The position numbers were made by a program, and so were the translations under genes. DNA of 64,000 nucleotides from Sphingomonas sp. (GTDB lineage: Bacteria; Pseudomonadota; Alphaproteobacteria; Sphingomonadales; Sphingomonadaceae): contig QFPK01000007.1 in NCBI GenBank assembly GCA_003248865.1, positions 62,001 to 126,000 on the forward strand, read 5' to 3'. Below are positions 1 through 8,197 of this stretch, one piece after another; position 1 is the stretch's first letter; each line of letters starts with the position of its first letter. The notes beneath the pieces were generated by a model. That model was not told the origin of the DNA, made no database searches, and saw only the letters and a list, made by a program, of their open reading frames with translations.

Positions 1-976
1 CTGCCATGCGCTGACGGGGGACCAGTATGTGGCGAGCCAGCATCCGCTGACGGGGAAGCCCGGCTGGTGGCTGCGCATGGTGGGGCCGGGAAAACCCATT
101 GATCCCGAACGGCATTTCATCATCTGCACCAATGTGATCGGCGGCTGCATGGGCAGCGAGGGCCCGGCGAGCCCGCATCCGGACGACGGCAAGCCCTGGG
201 CGTTGCGCTTCCCGGTGATCACCATCGCCGACATGGTGCGGGCGCAGGCGGGCCTGCTGGACATGCTGGGGGTGGAGACGCTGCTGGCTGTCGTGGGCGG
301 CTCCATGGGCGGGATGCAGGCGATGCAATGGGCGGCCAGCTACCCGGATCGGCTGCGCTCGGTGCTGGTGATCGCCAGCGCGGCGCGGCACAGCGCGCAG
401 AACATCGCCTTCCATGAAGTGGGGCGGCAGGCGATCATGGCCGACCCGAAGTGGAAGGGTGGGGCCTATGGCGCGGGCGAAGGGCCGGCCAAGGGGCTGG
501 CTGTCGCGCGGATGGCGGCGCACATCACCTATCTGTCGGAAGCTGGGCTGACGGAGAAGTTCGGGCGGCATTTGCAGCAGGGCACGGTGAAGAGCTTCGG
601 CTTCGATGCCGATTTCCAGGTGGAGAGCTACCTGCGCCACCAGGGGATGAGCTTTGTCGACCGGTTCGACGCCAACGCCTATCTCTATATCACGCGCGCG
701 CTGGATTATTTCGATTTGGCAGAGGGTTATGGCGGGACGCTCGCACGGGCATTCGAGGCGACCTCCGCCCGTTTCTGCGTGATTTCGTTCGACAGCGACT
801 GGCTTTATCCCACCGCTGAATCGCGGCGGATCGTGCAGGCGCTGGTCGCTGCCGGGCGCCATGCCAGCTTCGTGGAACTGAAAAGCCCCTTCGGCCATGA
901 CGCCTTCCTGCTGGATACGCCGGGGCTGACGGATGTGGTGGACGGCTTCCTGAAGGCCGTGGAACAGGAACCGTGA
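1..976 (+). CDS. metX: Homoserine O-acetyltransferase MetX (5' end outside window)
   Basis: MetX acylates homoserine in the cytoplasm, the first committed step of methionine synthesis. The alpha/beta-hydrolase fold is clear: the nucleophile elbow GGSMGG carries the catalytic Ser, and FDSDWLYP and GHDAF near the C-terminus carry the Asp and His. The reading frame is open from base 2 and encodes the conserved CHALTGDQYV stretch, so the gene begins upstream of the window and the GTG at 29 is not its start. About the first 50 residues are missing compared with a normal protein of roughly 370. The stop overlaps the GTG start of metW by 4 bp. A MetX using succinyl-CoA instead of acetyl-CoA cannot be excluded from sequence alone. 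Confidence 0.93.
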   Translation, partial: CHALTGDQYVASQHPLTGKPGWWLRMVGPGKPIDPERHFIICTNVIGGCMGSEGPASPHPDDGKPWALRFPVITIADMVRAQAGLLDMLGVETLLAVVGGSMGGMQAMQWAASYPDRLRSVLVIASAARHSAQNIAFHEVGRQAIMADPKWKGGAYGAGEGPAKGLAVARMAAHITYLSEAGLTEKFGRHLQQGTVKSFGFDADFQVESYLRHQGMSFVDRFDANAYLYITRALDYFDLAEGYGGTLARAFEATSARFCVISFDSDWLYPTAESRRIVQALVAAGRHASFVELKSPFGHDAFLLDTPGLTDVVDGFLKAVEQEP

Positions 977-1560
977 GCGAGCTGACCATCCGGCTGAAGC
1001 AGGTGGCGGACCAGATTCCGGCGGGCGCCTCCGTGCTGGACGTGGGTTGTTCGGACGGCCGGCTGCTCGCCTGGCTGCGCGACGTGCGGCAGGTGGACGG
1101 CCGCGGCATCGAGATCGACGCCGAGCGGGTAGCGGCTGCGGTCGCCCGCGGACTTTCGGTGGTGCAGGGCGATGCCACCCATGATCTGGCGGCGTTCCCA
1201 AGCGCGTCTGTCGATTATGCCGTGTTGTCGGAGACGCTGCAGGCGATGGATGCGCCGCACAAGGTGCTGGCGGAATTGGTGCGAATCGGGCGGCGTGCCG
1301 TGGTGGCCTTCCCCAATTTCGGTCACTGGCAGGTGAGGGCGCATCTGGCGCTGAAGGGGCGGATGCCGATGACGCGCACGCTGCCGATCAGCTGGTATGA
1401 AAGTGAGAATATCCATTTCTGCACCATCGCCGATTTCAAGGCGCTGGCCGCCGACATGGGGCTGACGATCGAGCGCGAGGCCTATCTGAGCGGCGATGTG
1501 CGGATCAGCAGCTGGCCCAATCTGCGCGCCGACCACGCGCTGTTCGTGCTTTCAAAATAA
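973..1560 (+). CDS. metW: Methionine biosynthesis protein MetW
   Basis: MetW is a 195-residue methyltransferase-fold protein that in proteobacteria is encoded with MetX and is thought to assist its acyltransferase activity. The SAM-fold motif I (VLDVGCSDGRLLAWL) lies near residue 20. The central MetW signature AVVAFPNFGHWQVR and the segment LPISWYESENIHFCT are visible, and the length fits the family. The GTG start sits inside the metX stop (GTGA overlap), so the two are almost certainly co-translated. The 3' end overlaps the end of the convergent transporter gene by 9 bp. Confidence 0.93.
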   Translation: MSELTIRLKQVADQIPAGASVLDVGCSDGRLLAWLRDVRQVDGRGIEIDAERVAAAVARGLSVVQGDATHDLAAFPSASVDYAVLSETLQAMDAPHKVLAELVRIGRRAVVAFPNFGHWQVRAHLALKGRMPMTRTLPISWYESENIHFCTIADFKALAADMGLTIEREAYLSGDVRISSWPNLRADHALFVLSK

Positions 1561-2817
1561 CGACCGGACCTGATCGACACAGAGGACGACGAACAGCAGG
1601 GCGGCGGCCCCCAGCAAGGCGTTGGATAGCCAGCTGGAGCGCCATTCGATTGGCGTGCGCGCTGAATTCAGCAGCCAGATCAGCGTGATCGCCAGAAATG
1701 GCATGAAGAAGGCCCCGAATGCGCCATAGGCGATGATCAGCGCGAAGGGCTGGCCCAGTGCCAGCAGCAGCATCGGCGGAAAGGTGAGCCACAGCACATA
1801 GAATTTGAAGGGCGCCGTCCCTTCCAGATCATGCGCGAGGCCTTGATCTGTTCCGCCGCGCAGGTTGCGCACGAAATCGGCGAACAGCAGGGAAACACCG
1901 TGCCACACCCCCAGGATCGAGGAGAAGGTGGTGGCGAAAAAGCCGACCAGGAAAAGCGTGGCGACGGGCGACCCGAAGCGTTCGCGCAGGATGTCGGCGA
2001 GGTCGACCAGTCCGCGATCCCCCTTCGCCAGCGCGATATTGGCGCTGTGGAGAAGCTCTGCGCCCACGATCAGCATGGCGACCACGAAGATGCCCGTGGC
2101 GATATAGGCGACGCGGTTGTCGAGCCGCATCATCGGGATCCATTGCGGGCCCTGCCAGCCCTTGGCGCCCACCCAATAGCCATAGGCCGCCAGCGTGATG
2201 GTGCCGCCGACGCCGCCGATCAGGCCAAGCGTGTAGATGGCCGATCCCTCGGGCAGACGGGGCACAAGGCCGGTCAGCGCGGCGCCGACATTGGGCACGA
2301 CGAGAATGGCGAGCCCGACCACGGTGATGAACATCAGCGCGATGAAGATCTTCATCACCGCCTCGAACATCGCATAGCGGTTGAACAGCACGAAGACGGC
2401 GCCTGCGATGCCGGACATGGCGCCCCAGGCCCAGAAGGGCAGCACGTCCGGGAACAGGGTAGCGAGCGGCAAAGCCGTCGCGCTCATCGCGGTGCCGCCG
2501 TACACAAAGCCCCACAGCACGATGTAGATACCGAAATACCAGCTGGTCCAGCGGCCCAGCGAGCGCCAGCCCTCCAGCATGGTGGAGCCGGTGGCGAGGT
2601 GATAGCGACCGGTGGCTTCGGCCAGCGCGATCTTCAGGATACAGCCGATCACGGCTGCCCAGAGCAGGGCATAGCCATAGCGCGCACCGGCGATCAGCGT
2701 GGCGACGAGGTCTCCTGCGCCAACTCCGGTGACGGCCACCACGATCCCGGGCCCCACCATGCGCCAGCGGGCGCTCCCCTTTGGCGGAATGGGTGATTGA
2801 GGCTGCTCAAGCGGCAT
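1552..2817 (-). CDS. Nramp-related membrane transporter lacking canonical metal motifs
   Basis: About 421 residues with 10-11 hydrophobic segments and an Nramp-like fold. The opening helix reads GPGIVVAVTGVGAGDLVAT, where canonical Nramp proteins have DPGN in this helix; here the site is GAGD. The helix that normally carries the metal-binding Met-Pro-His has AAYGYWVGAKGW instead. The usual Mn/Fe ligands are therefore absent, and the protein belongs with divergent Nramp relatives whose substrate is unclear (Mg, another cation, or something else). An upstream in-frame ATG at 2853 lies inside a terminator-like hairpin, so I prefer the ATG at 2817 (MPLEQPQ). The 3' end overlaps metW convergently. 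Confidence 0.82.
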   Translation of the reverse strand: MPLEQPQSPIPPKGSARWRMVGPGIVVAVTGVGAGDLVATLIAGARYGYALLWAAVIGCILKIALAEATGRYHLATGSTMLEGWRSLGRWTSWYFGIYIVLWGFVYGGTAMSATALPLATLFPDVLPFWAWGAMSGIAGAVFVLFNRYAMFEAVMKIFIALMFITVVGLAILVVPNVGAALTGLVPRLPEGSAIYTLGLIGGVGGTITLAAYGYWVGAKGWQGPQWIPMMRLDNRVAYIATGIFVVAMLIVGAELLHSANIALAKGDRGLVDLADILRERFGSPVATLFLVGFFATTFSSILGVWHGVSLLFADFVRNLRGGTDQGLAHDLEGTAPFKFYVLWLTFPPMLLLALGQPFALIIAYGAFGAFFMPFLAITLIWLLNSARTPIEWRSSWLSNALLGAAALLFVVLCVDQVRSLF

Positions 2818-2834
2818 CGGCGGCTTCGGCAAGC

Positions 2835-2866
2835 AAAAGGTCGCGGACGGCATCCCGCCCGCGACC
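2835..2866 (-). terminator. Rho-independent terminator after the DUF3597 gene
   Basis: Read on the minus strand, an 8-bp perfect stem GGTCGCGG / CCGCGACC (arms 2859-2866 and 2839-2846) with a 12-nt loop is followed directly by TTTT (2838-2835). It lies just past the stop of the DUF3597 gene at 2890. It also contains the upstream candidate start codon (2853) of the Nramp-like gene, which argues against that start. Confidence 0.65.
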
Positions 2867-2889
2867 CGAATTCATGCACCCGGTGTTGA

Positions 2890-3246
2890 TCACGCCTTGG
2901 CTTCGGACAGCTTCGCGATCACGGCCTTGTGCAGCCAGATGTTCATTTCAGCGCTGCCGTCCAGCGCGCCGGTATAGCCCAGTTCCTGAGCGAGTTCCTT
3001 GCGGTTCGCCAGCGAGGAATCCATGCCGACCAGCTTCATCAGATCGACGATGGAGGTCTTGTAGTTGGAAGGCTGGCCGCGCTTTTCCGCCATATAGGCC
3101 AGCGTTTCTTCCAGATCGACCGGCTGGGGCACCGGGGGCGGCGGCGCGACAGCGGCCGGCGGCGGGGGAGGGGCCTTCTTCACGGCCACTTCCTTGGCTT
3201 CGGCGCTGCCGAAAATTGCGTCCTTCAGGCTCGAAAACAGCCCCAT
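2890..3246 (-). CDS. DUF3597 family protein
   Basis: A 118-residue protein of unknown function. It has an N-terminal MGLFSSLKDAIFGS segment, then a Pro/Ala-rich linker, then a conserved C-terminal helical domain containing SNYKTSIVDLMKLVGMDSS, ELAQELGY and SAEMNIWLHK. This layout matches DUF3597. The ORF extends further upstream, but ATG 3246 has a strong AGGAGG ribosome-binding site 6-7 nt away and is the likely start. There is no signal peptide. A terminator follows the stop. Confidence 0.85.
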   Translation of the reverse strand: MGLFSSLKDAIFGSAEAKEVAVKKAPPPPPAAVAPPPPVPQPVDLEETLAYMAEKRGQPSNYKTSIVDLMKLVGMDSSLANRKELAQELGYTGALDGSAEMNIWLHKAVIAKLSEAKA

Positions 3247-3413
3247 GTCGTCCTCCTTTGGGTATTGCTCCGCCCGTGACTTTGCCGCGCGCGGAGGCGG
3301 TTGCAAGCCTTATCCGCTCAACTGTGAAAATCAGGCGATCGTTCACAACTATTGCATAGATGAAATATTTCGGTTAGCCATCATTCGGCCTTCGGAGAGG
3401 GGAGGCCAACGAT

Positions 3414-4058
3414 ATGGGTTCAGGGCGCAACGGGCGCCGTTCCCCTGCCGCTTTCGGCCTTGGGGATCTGGCGTCGGAAATCTTCAGCCGCGTGTCAGGC
3501 GGCCATCCGCAGCCGGGGGCTCAACTGAGCCTTGCCCGGCTTTCCGATGATCTGAACGCATCCGCAGCCGATATTCTGGCGGCGCTCGCCGAGCTGGAGC
3601 GTGCCCATGCCGTTGTGCGGAACGGCGATGGCTGGGTGCTGGCCAGCCAGTATGACCCGCTGCTGGCGCGCCATCGCCCCCAACTGGAACATCTTGCGGC
3701 CGATGCGGCACCCCGTATCACGCCCGCGCAGGCAGCCGGGCTGCTGGCCGCCTTCGACAGGCTGGCCGGGCTTGCCGGAGACGGCTCTGCCGAGTCGCGT
3801 GCGCAGGCCTATGGCCTCTATCTGCACCGGCTGGCCGATGCGGTGCCAGATCCGGGCCATGCGCAGGCGGTGGCGCAGTATCTGGCGGAAGCGGCCGAGA
3901 CGGTGAAGGCGCTTGCGCAGGCGTATCTGAACCGTCGCCCGCCTGACCCGGATGCCCCCTTGGCCCGGCTGGCCCGGGCGATGATGGCCGGCAACACAGA
4001 GGCAGCCGAGGGCGCGTTTCAGGATCATCTGGCGGAACTGGACGCACTGCGAATCTGA
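3414..4058 (+). CDS. Putative GntR/FCD-like transcriptional regulator
   Basis: A 214-residue soluble protein. Residues about 15-75 look like a winged helix-turn-helix (DLASEIFSRVSGG, LSLARLSDDLNASAADILAALAELE). The rest is predicted all-helical and Ala/Leu-rich, resembling the FCD ligand-binding domain of FadR-type GntR regulators, but I see no clear metal-binding histidine set. GGAGG at 3401-3405 supports the ATG at 3414. It is convergent with the vWA gene. The regulator call rests on the N-terminal pattern only, and no target can be named. Confidence 0.55.
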   Translation: MGSGRNGRRSPAAFGLGDLASEIFSRVSGGHPQPGAQLSLARLSDDLNASAADILAALAELERAHAVVRNGDGWVLASQYDPLLARHRPQLEHLAADAAPRITPAQAAGLLAAFDRLAGLAGDGSAESRAQAYGLYLHRLADAVPDPGHAQAVAQYLAEAAETVKALAQAYLNRRPPDPDAPLARLARAMMAGNTEAAEGAFQDHLAELDALRI

Positions 4059-4094
4059 CGGCGGGCAGGGCAGGCCGGCGAACGTTTCGGCTGC

Positions 4095-5276
4095 TCAGTG
4101 GCTGCGCGACAGCTCCCGGGTGGCGCGATCCAGCCCGTCCAGCGTCAGCGGGAACATGCGGCCTTCCATCAGAGTCTTGATCATCTGGATGGACTGGCTG
4201 TGGCCCCAATGCTGTTCGGGGATCGGGTTCAGCCAGGCGGCAGATTGATAGACGTCTGTCAGCCGCTTCATCCAGGTTTCGCCGGGCTCCTCGTTCCAAT
4301 GCTCGACAGAGCCGCCTGCATAGTTGATCTCATAGGGGCTCATCGAGGCATCACCGACGAACAGCAGCTTGTAATCATGCGGGAATTTGTGGAGCACGTC
4401 GAAGGTGGGGGTCCGCTCCGACCAGCGCCGCTTGTTGTCTTTCCACACCGCCTCGTACGGGCAGTTGTGGAAATAGAAATATTCCAGATGCTTGAACTCG
4501 CTGCGCGCGGCCGAGAACAGCTCTTCCATCACCTTGATATGCGGGTCCATCGATCCGCCGACATCCAGGAACAGCAGCAGTTTCACGGCGTTGTGCCGTT
4601 CCGGGCGCATCACGATGTCCAGATAGGCCTTGCGCGCGGTGCCCTTGATGGTGGCGTCCAGATCCAGTTCGTCGGCGGCGCCTTCCCGCGCGAACTTGCG
4701 CAGTCGGCGCAGCGCCACCTTGATGTTGCGGGTGCCCAGTTCGACGGTGGAATCGAGATTCTTGTAGTCGCGCTTGTCCCAGACCTTCAGCGCCTTGCCG
4801 TGCCGGTTCTTGTCCTGGCCGATGCGGACGCCTTCGGGGTTGTAGCCGTTGGCACCGAAAGGGGACTTGCCGGCGGTGCCGATCCACTTGTTGCCGCCCT
4901 CATGGCGCTTCTGCTGTTCCTCGAGCCGCTTCTTCAGCGTCTCCATGATCTCGTCCCAGCTGCCGAGCGACTTGATCTCGGCCATCTCCTCGGGCGTGAG
5001 GTACAGCTCAGCCAGCTTCTTCAGCCATTCTTCCGGAATTTCCGCCGTCTGTGTTTCAACTTCGGTTTCCAGCCCCTTGAAAACCTTGCCGAACACCTGG
5101 TCGAACCGATCCAGAAGGCCTTCGTCCTTCACATAGATCGCGCGGGAGAGATAATAGAAATCCTCCACCCGGTTCTCGATCACGCCCACCTGCATCGCTT
5201 CCAGCAGCATCAGATGCTCTTTTAGCGAGGCAGGGATTTTCGCGGCGCGCAGCTCATCCAGGAAGTGCAGGAACAT
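4095..5276 (-). CDS. CoxE-like von Willebrand factor A domain protein
   Basis: A 393-residue cytoplasmic protein. The N-terminal half is a charged helical region, and the C-terminal half is a vWA domain with an intact MIDAS start DVGGSMD (about residue 238) and the later LLFVGDASMSPYE. CoxE-like vWA proteins usually work with a MoxR-type AAA ATPase in metal-centre insertion or complex assembly. No MoxR gene lies beside this one. Neighbours (a lipoprotein upstream, a regulator convergent downstream) do not suggest a target. Confidence 0.8.
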   Translation of the reverse strand: MFLHFLDELRAAKIPASLKEHLMLLEAMQVGVIENRVEDFYYLSRAIYVKDEGLLDRFDQVFGKVFKGLETEVETQTAEIPEEWLKKLAELYLTPEEMAEIKSLGSWDEIMETLKKRLEEQQKRHEGGNKWIGTAGKSPFGANGYNPEGVRIGQDKNRHGKALKVWDKRDYKNLDSTVELGTRNIKVALRRLRKFAREGAADELDLDATIKGTARKAYLDIVMRPERHNAVKLLLFLDVGGSMDPHIKVMEELFSAARSEFKHLEYFYFHNCPYEAVWKDNKRRWSERTPTFDVLHKFPHDYKLLFVGDASMSPYEINYAGGSVEHWNEEPGETWMKRLTDVYQSAAWLNPIPEQHWGHSQSIQMIKTLMEGRMFPLTLDGLDRATRELSRSH

Positions 5277-5333
5277 AAGGCGAGACTAGGACGGGACGAC
5301 CGCCGAGGCCAGCCCGCCAAAAGCGGGGGGCTC

Positions 5334-5933
5334 CTATTGCAGCCGGATGGGCCGTGCGGCGTCGCGCCAGCCGTCCTTTTGCGTTTCCATCCGCTTGATC
5401 TGGGCATCTTCCATGCCGGCAGTGATCACGATGTCGGTGTTGTCGCCTGTTTTCGAGCGCGAGATGGCAACCAGCGCGCCGCCCGCACGGCCGTCCTTGC
5501 CCGACTTTCCGGAGAAAATGCGCACTGCACTGTCGGGCTCGTTCACCACCATGGCGGCCTTCATGCCATGCTCTTTGGCGCGGGCATCATAGAAGGCGGC
5601 GACCTTCTCGATCGGGTCGGCGGTTTCGAACACCACGAGCCCGCCCTTGCCGCCGTTCTTGCTGTCGTTGTTCCCGTCGGACAGCTGGGTGCGCAGCCGA
5701 GCGCCCGGATAGGCCGGGGCGAAGGCCGGCAATTCTGTGGAAAGCTCCAGGCTTTCGCCATCATTTGCGGATTCAACCGTCGCCCCTTCGGTCGATGTCA
5801 TGACGGTGGTGCTGCCATCGGGCTTCACCACCACTTCGGGCTTGTCCTTGCAGGCCGCCAGCAGAAGAATCGCGGACAAGAAAGCGGTAGGGGCGGCAGC
5901 CGATCTGCCCAGCGGCCGGGAAAAAGCGAGCAT
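5334..5933 (-). CDS. Hypothetical lipoprotein
   Basis: A 199-residue exported protein. A short positively charged N-terminus is followed by a hydrophobic stretch ending in a lipobox LLAAC with the lipidated Cys at residue 28, then KDKPEVVVKPDGS. The mature part contains FETADPIEKVAAFYDARAKEHGM, a pattern seen in several periplasmic proteins of unknown function. GGAG about 8 nt upstream supports the ATG at 5933. It is 57 bp upstream of the vWA gene on the same strand and may be co-transcribed with it. Confidence 0.75.
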   Translation of the reverse strand: MLAFSRPLGRSAAAPTAFLSAILLLAACKDKPEVVVKPDGSTTVMTSTEGATVESANDGESLELSTELPAFAPAYPGARLRTQLSDGNNDSKNGGKGGLVVFETADPIEKVAAFYDARAKEHGMKAAMVVNEPDSAVRIFSGKSGKDGRAGGALVAISRSKTGDNTDIVITAGMEDAQIKRMETQKDGWRDAARPIRLQ

Positions 5934-6200
5934 CCAGATGACTCCATGCTGAGCCGGCCAAGCCGGCTTTCAACCATTCCCCTCGAAGCTGTTCATGGCT
6001 GAACTGGCCGGGCACGGCAAGGCTGTTGCAGCGTCATCAGCGTGAAGAACCTGCAAGGCAGCAGCGTCTTCCAGGGAATGCCGACGCCCCCACCCCTTTG
6101 ATTTGCCTGCCTGTTTTAGCCGCTTGCGTAAGCAGACTCCAGGCGCTTTGGTGCCATTGCATTGACCGGCCGAATGGCCCTGCGAGCGGAGGATGATCGA

Positions 6201-6926
6201 ATGGCAAACCCTTGGCCGGAGTTCAAAGGCAAGCGTGTGCTGGTGACAGGCGGGAGCCAAGGCATCGGGCTGGCCGCCGCCCAGGCCTTTCGCGCCAATG
6301 GAGCGGCCGTGCTGATCACCGGAACGCGTGCGTCGGCGACGGACTATGCCGACGATCTTTCCGACTTCACTTACATCGCGGCGGATTTCACACGCCCGGA
6401 AGCGGCGACGGAAGTGGCATCCATTGTCGGTAGTCTGGATGTTCTTGTGAACAACGCGGGCACCGGGCGTGCGGATGAGTATAGCGACGAAGGCTTCCGA
6501 GCCGTGATTGACGTCAATCTCAATGCAGTTATGGCGTTGAGCATTGCGCTGCATCCCGCACTGACCGACCGTAAGGGCGTGGTTGTGAACATCGGTTCGC
6601 TCGCCAGCTTTCTGGCGCTGAGAGAGACGCCGGCTTACACGGCTTCGAAGGCTGGCCTGCTGGGACTGACGCGTGCGCTCGCCGACAAATGGGCACCGGA
6701 TGGCATCCGGGTGAATATGGTTGCGCCCGGTTTCATTCGAACCCGCATGACGGAGATTCAGCGGACAGACGTGGAGTATGAGAAGCGGTTACTAAAGTCG
6801 GTGCCAATGCGACGTTGGGGTGAGCCGGACGAGGTTGCACAAACGATCCTGTTCCTCGCATCACCGCGCGCACCGTACATCACCGGCCAATCGCTGGCGA
6901 TTGACGGAGGCCTGATGTTGCGCTGA
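6201..6926 (+). CDS. SDR family oxidoreductase
   Basis: A 241-residue classical short-chain dehydrogenase/reductase. The nucleotide-binding motif TGGSQGIG is at the N-terminus, NNAG follows, and the catalytic Ser (NIGSLAS) and YTASK (Tyr and Lys) are intact. The C-terminus ends in GQSLAIDGG as in FabG-like enzymes. The ATG at 6201 has GGAGG 8 nt upstream; an earlier in-frame ATG at 6162 is less well supported. By eye its codons are somewhat less GC-biased than neighbouring genes. The substrate cannot be assigned. Confidence 0.88.
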   Translation: MANPWPEFKGKRVLVTGGSQGIGLAAAQAFRANGAAVLITGTRASATDYADDLSDFTYIAADFTRPEAATEVASIVGSLDVLVNNAGTGRADEYSDEGFRAVIDVNLNAVMALSIALHPALTDRKGVVVNIGSLASFLALRETPAYTASKAGLLGLTRALADKWAPDGIRVNMVAPGFIRTRMTEIQRTDVEYEKRLLKSVPMRRWGEPDEVAQTILFLASPRAPYITGQSLAIDGGLMLR

Positions 6927-6939
6927 GGCCTGCGCCTGC

Positions 6940-7311
6940 TCAGCGAGCTAAAGCCGGCACTGCTTCCGCAGGCGTCGGTGCCACGATTGGCGCGATCGGC
7001 TCCGCAGGGGAGGGTGCTTCCACGACCGCCGCAGCAGGTTCCGAAACAGCCTTTGCCACAGCCTTTGTCGGTATGGATGTGTCGCGTGGATCTCTTCCGG
7101 CTTTTCCCGTCAGTTCGCCGGCTGAGCGATTGATTGTGGCCGGCACTTGTGTGGCGGTCTCCGCTGCACGGATATCCGCATTGGCGCGTTCGACACCATC
7201 CACACCGGTGTGATCAGTCGTCTCTCCGGAACGACCACAGGCACCAGTCAGCATCAGCAGCGCGATGAGAATGAGCTTATCGGAAGGCCAAGGGTTATTT
7301 GCGGTTATCAT
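6940..7311 (-). CDS. Small Ala/Pro-rich lipoprotein coupled to mlaA
   Basis: A 123-residue predicted lipoprotein with a lipobox LTGAC (Cys 25) and a low-complexity mature region rich in Ala, Pro, Val and Glu (AVVEAPSPAEPIAPIVAPTP). The start codon overlaps the mlaA stop by 4 bp, so it is probably translated with MlaA. I recognise no domain. Its position suggests an outer-membrane or periplasmic accessory role, which is inference only. Confidence 0.68.
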   Translation of the reverse strand: MITANNPWPSDKLILIALLMLTGACGRSGETTDHTGVDGVERANADIRAAETATQVPATINRSAGELTGKAGRDPRDTSIPTKAVAKAVSEPAAAVVEAPSPAEPIAPIVAPTPAEAVPALAR

Positions 7312-8102
7312 TGCGGGTCTGAAGCCGCTTCTTGGGCGTTTTGCGGGTCATCGGGCGGGGGCGGAATATCTTCCTCGTCTTCATCTGGCAGATTGCCATC
7401 GAAAATCTGATAACGTCGCAGCTGCAGCCAGGCCGACCGCGTGGTGGCGTAGGGATCGGCAGCGCCGCTGAGCAGTTGTTCACCTTGGTCACGCAGGTTT
7501 GAGCGTGTATCCAACACTTGGATTGCCAACTCTGCAAATCGTTCCTGACGAGAGATCAGGCGGTTTTCAATGAGATCCACGGGATCAAAAATAAAGTCGA
7601 CAAAAAAGCCCACGCTGTCCCGCGCAGTGTTCGGTCCTAGGAACGGCAGCATCACGAACGGGCCGGAGGGCACTCCCCACACTGCCATGGTTTGGCCGAA
7701 ATCATGCGGTTGTTCCACCAGCCCCATATCGCTGGCGTGATCCGCGACGCCCAAGCCCAGGAAGCTGTTCACCAGTATCCGGTCAAATGCACGGAAGGCA
7801 CTTTTTACTTTGCCCTGCACTACCGCATTTCCAAGATTGGTAGGCTCCTGCAATACATTATAGGCGTTGGATATTCCTCTGCGCGGTGCTTCTGGAACCA
7901 CTGTTCGATAGACGTTGGTGGCTGGCTTCAGTGCGTAGCGATCTAGCTTCATCGACACATCGAAGACATGCCGGTTGGTCTTTTCCCAGGGATCGCGCTG
8001 AGCGACATCCGTGATGGCGACCCGATCCAGCTTTTCGCCGCCATGGGCGCAGGCGCCGAGCACAGGAAGGCAGAGCAGGGTGAGCAGGGAAGCGCGACGC
8101 AT
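7308..8102 (-). CDS. mlaA: Outer-membrane phospholipid-asymmetry lipoprotein MlaA (VacJ)
   Basis: MlaA removes misplaced phospholipids from the outer leaflet of the outer membrane and passes them to the Mla shuttle. After a signal peptide with lipobox VLGAC (Cys 18), the family core is clear: DPWEKTNRHVFDVSMKLDRYALKP, NVLQEPTNLGNAV, RILVNSFLGLGV, the segment around DFGQTMAVWGVPSGPF, and LPFLGPNTARDSVG. The ATG at 8102 is chosen because it places the signal peptide at the N-terminus. The C-terminal tail is acidic and Pro-rich. No other mla genes are in the window. It is transcribed divergently from the sahR-like gene. Confidence 0.93.
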   Translation of the reverse strand: MRRASLLTLLCLPVLGACAHGGEKLDRVAITDVAQRDPWEKTNRHVFDVSMKLDRYALKPATNVYRTVVPEAPRRGISNAYNVLQEPTNLGNAVVQGKVKSAFRAFDRILVNSFLGLGVADHASDMGLVEQPHDFGQTMAVWGVPSGPFVMLPFLGPNTARDSVGFFVDFIFDPVDLIENRLISRQERFAELAIQVLDTRSNLRDQGEQLLSGAADPYATTRSAWLQLRRYQIFDGNLPDEDEEDIPPPPDDPQNAQEAASDPQ

Positions 8103-8171
8103 GGTGCACGCGGTAAGGGTTGTTTCGCCCTGGCACAAGAGCCGAGCGACCGGCGGCTCCTTGACCAGATA

Positions 8172-8193
8172 TAAAGACATGTTTAAGTCTTTA
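8172..8193. promoter_or_regulatory. Palindromic operator candidate at the sahR-metF-metH operon
   Basis: A perfect 7-bp inverted repeat TAAAGAC-N8-GTCTTTA spans 8172-8193 and ends 4 bp before the ATG at 8198. A self-repressing ArsR-type regulator would be expected to bind exactly here, and the location would block transcription or translation initiation. No Shine-Dalgarno sequence is visible between the repeat and the ATG, so a leaderless or weakly initiated transcript is possible. Assignment as the regulator's own operator is inference. Confidence 0.6.
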
Positions 8194-8197
8194 CCCA

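Noticed and set aside
29..31. GTG as a start codon for metX
   Set aside because: The frame is open upstream to the window edge and encodes the conserved CHALTGDQYV segment, so the gene simply begins before the window.
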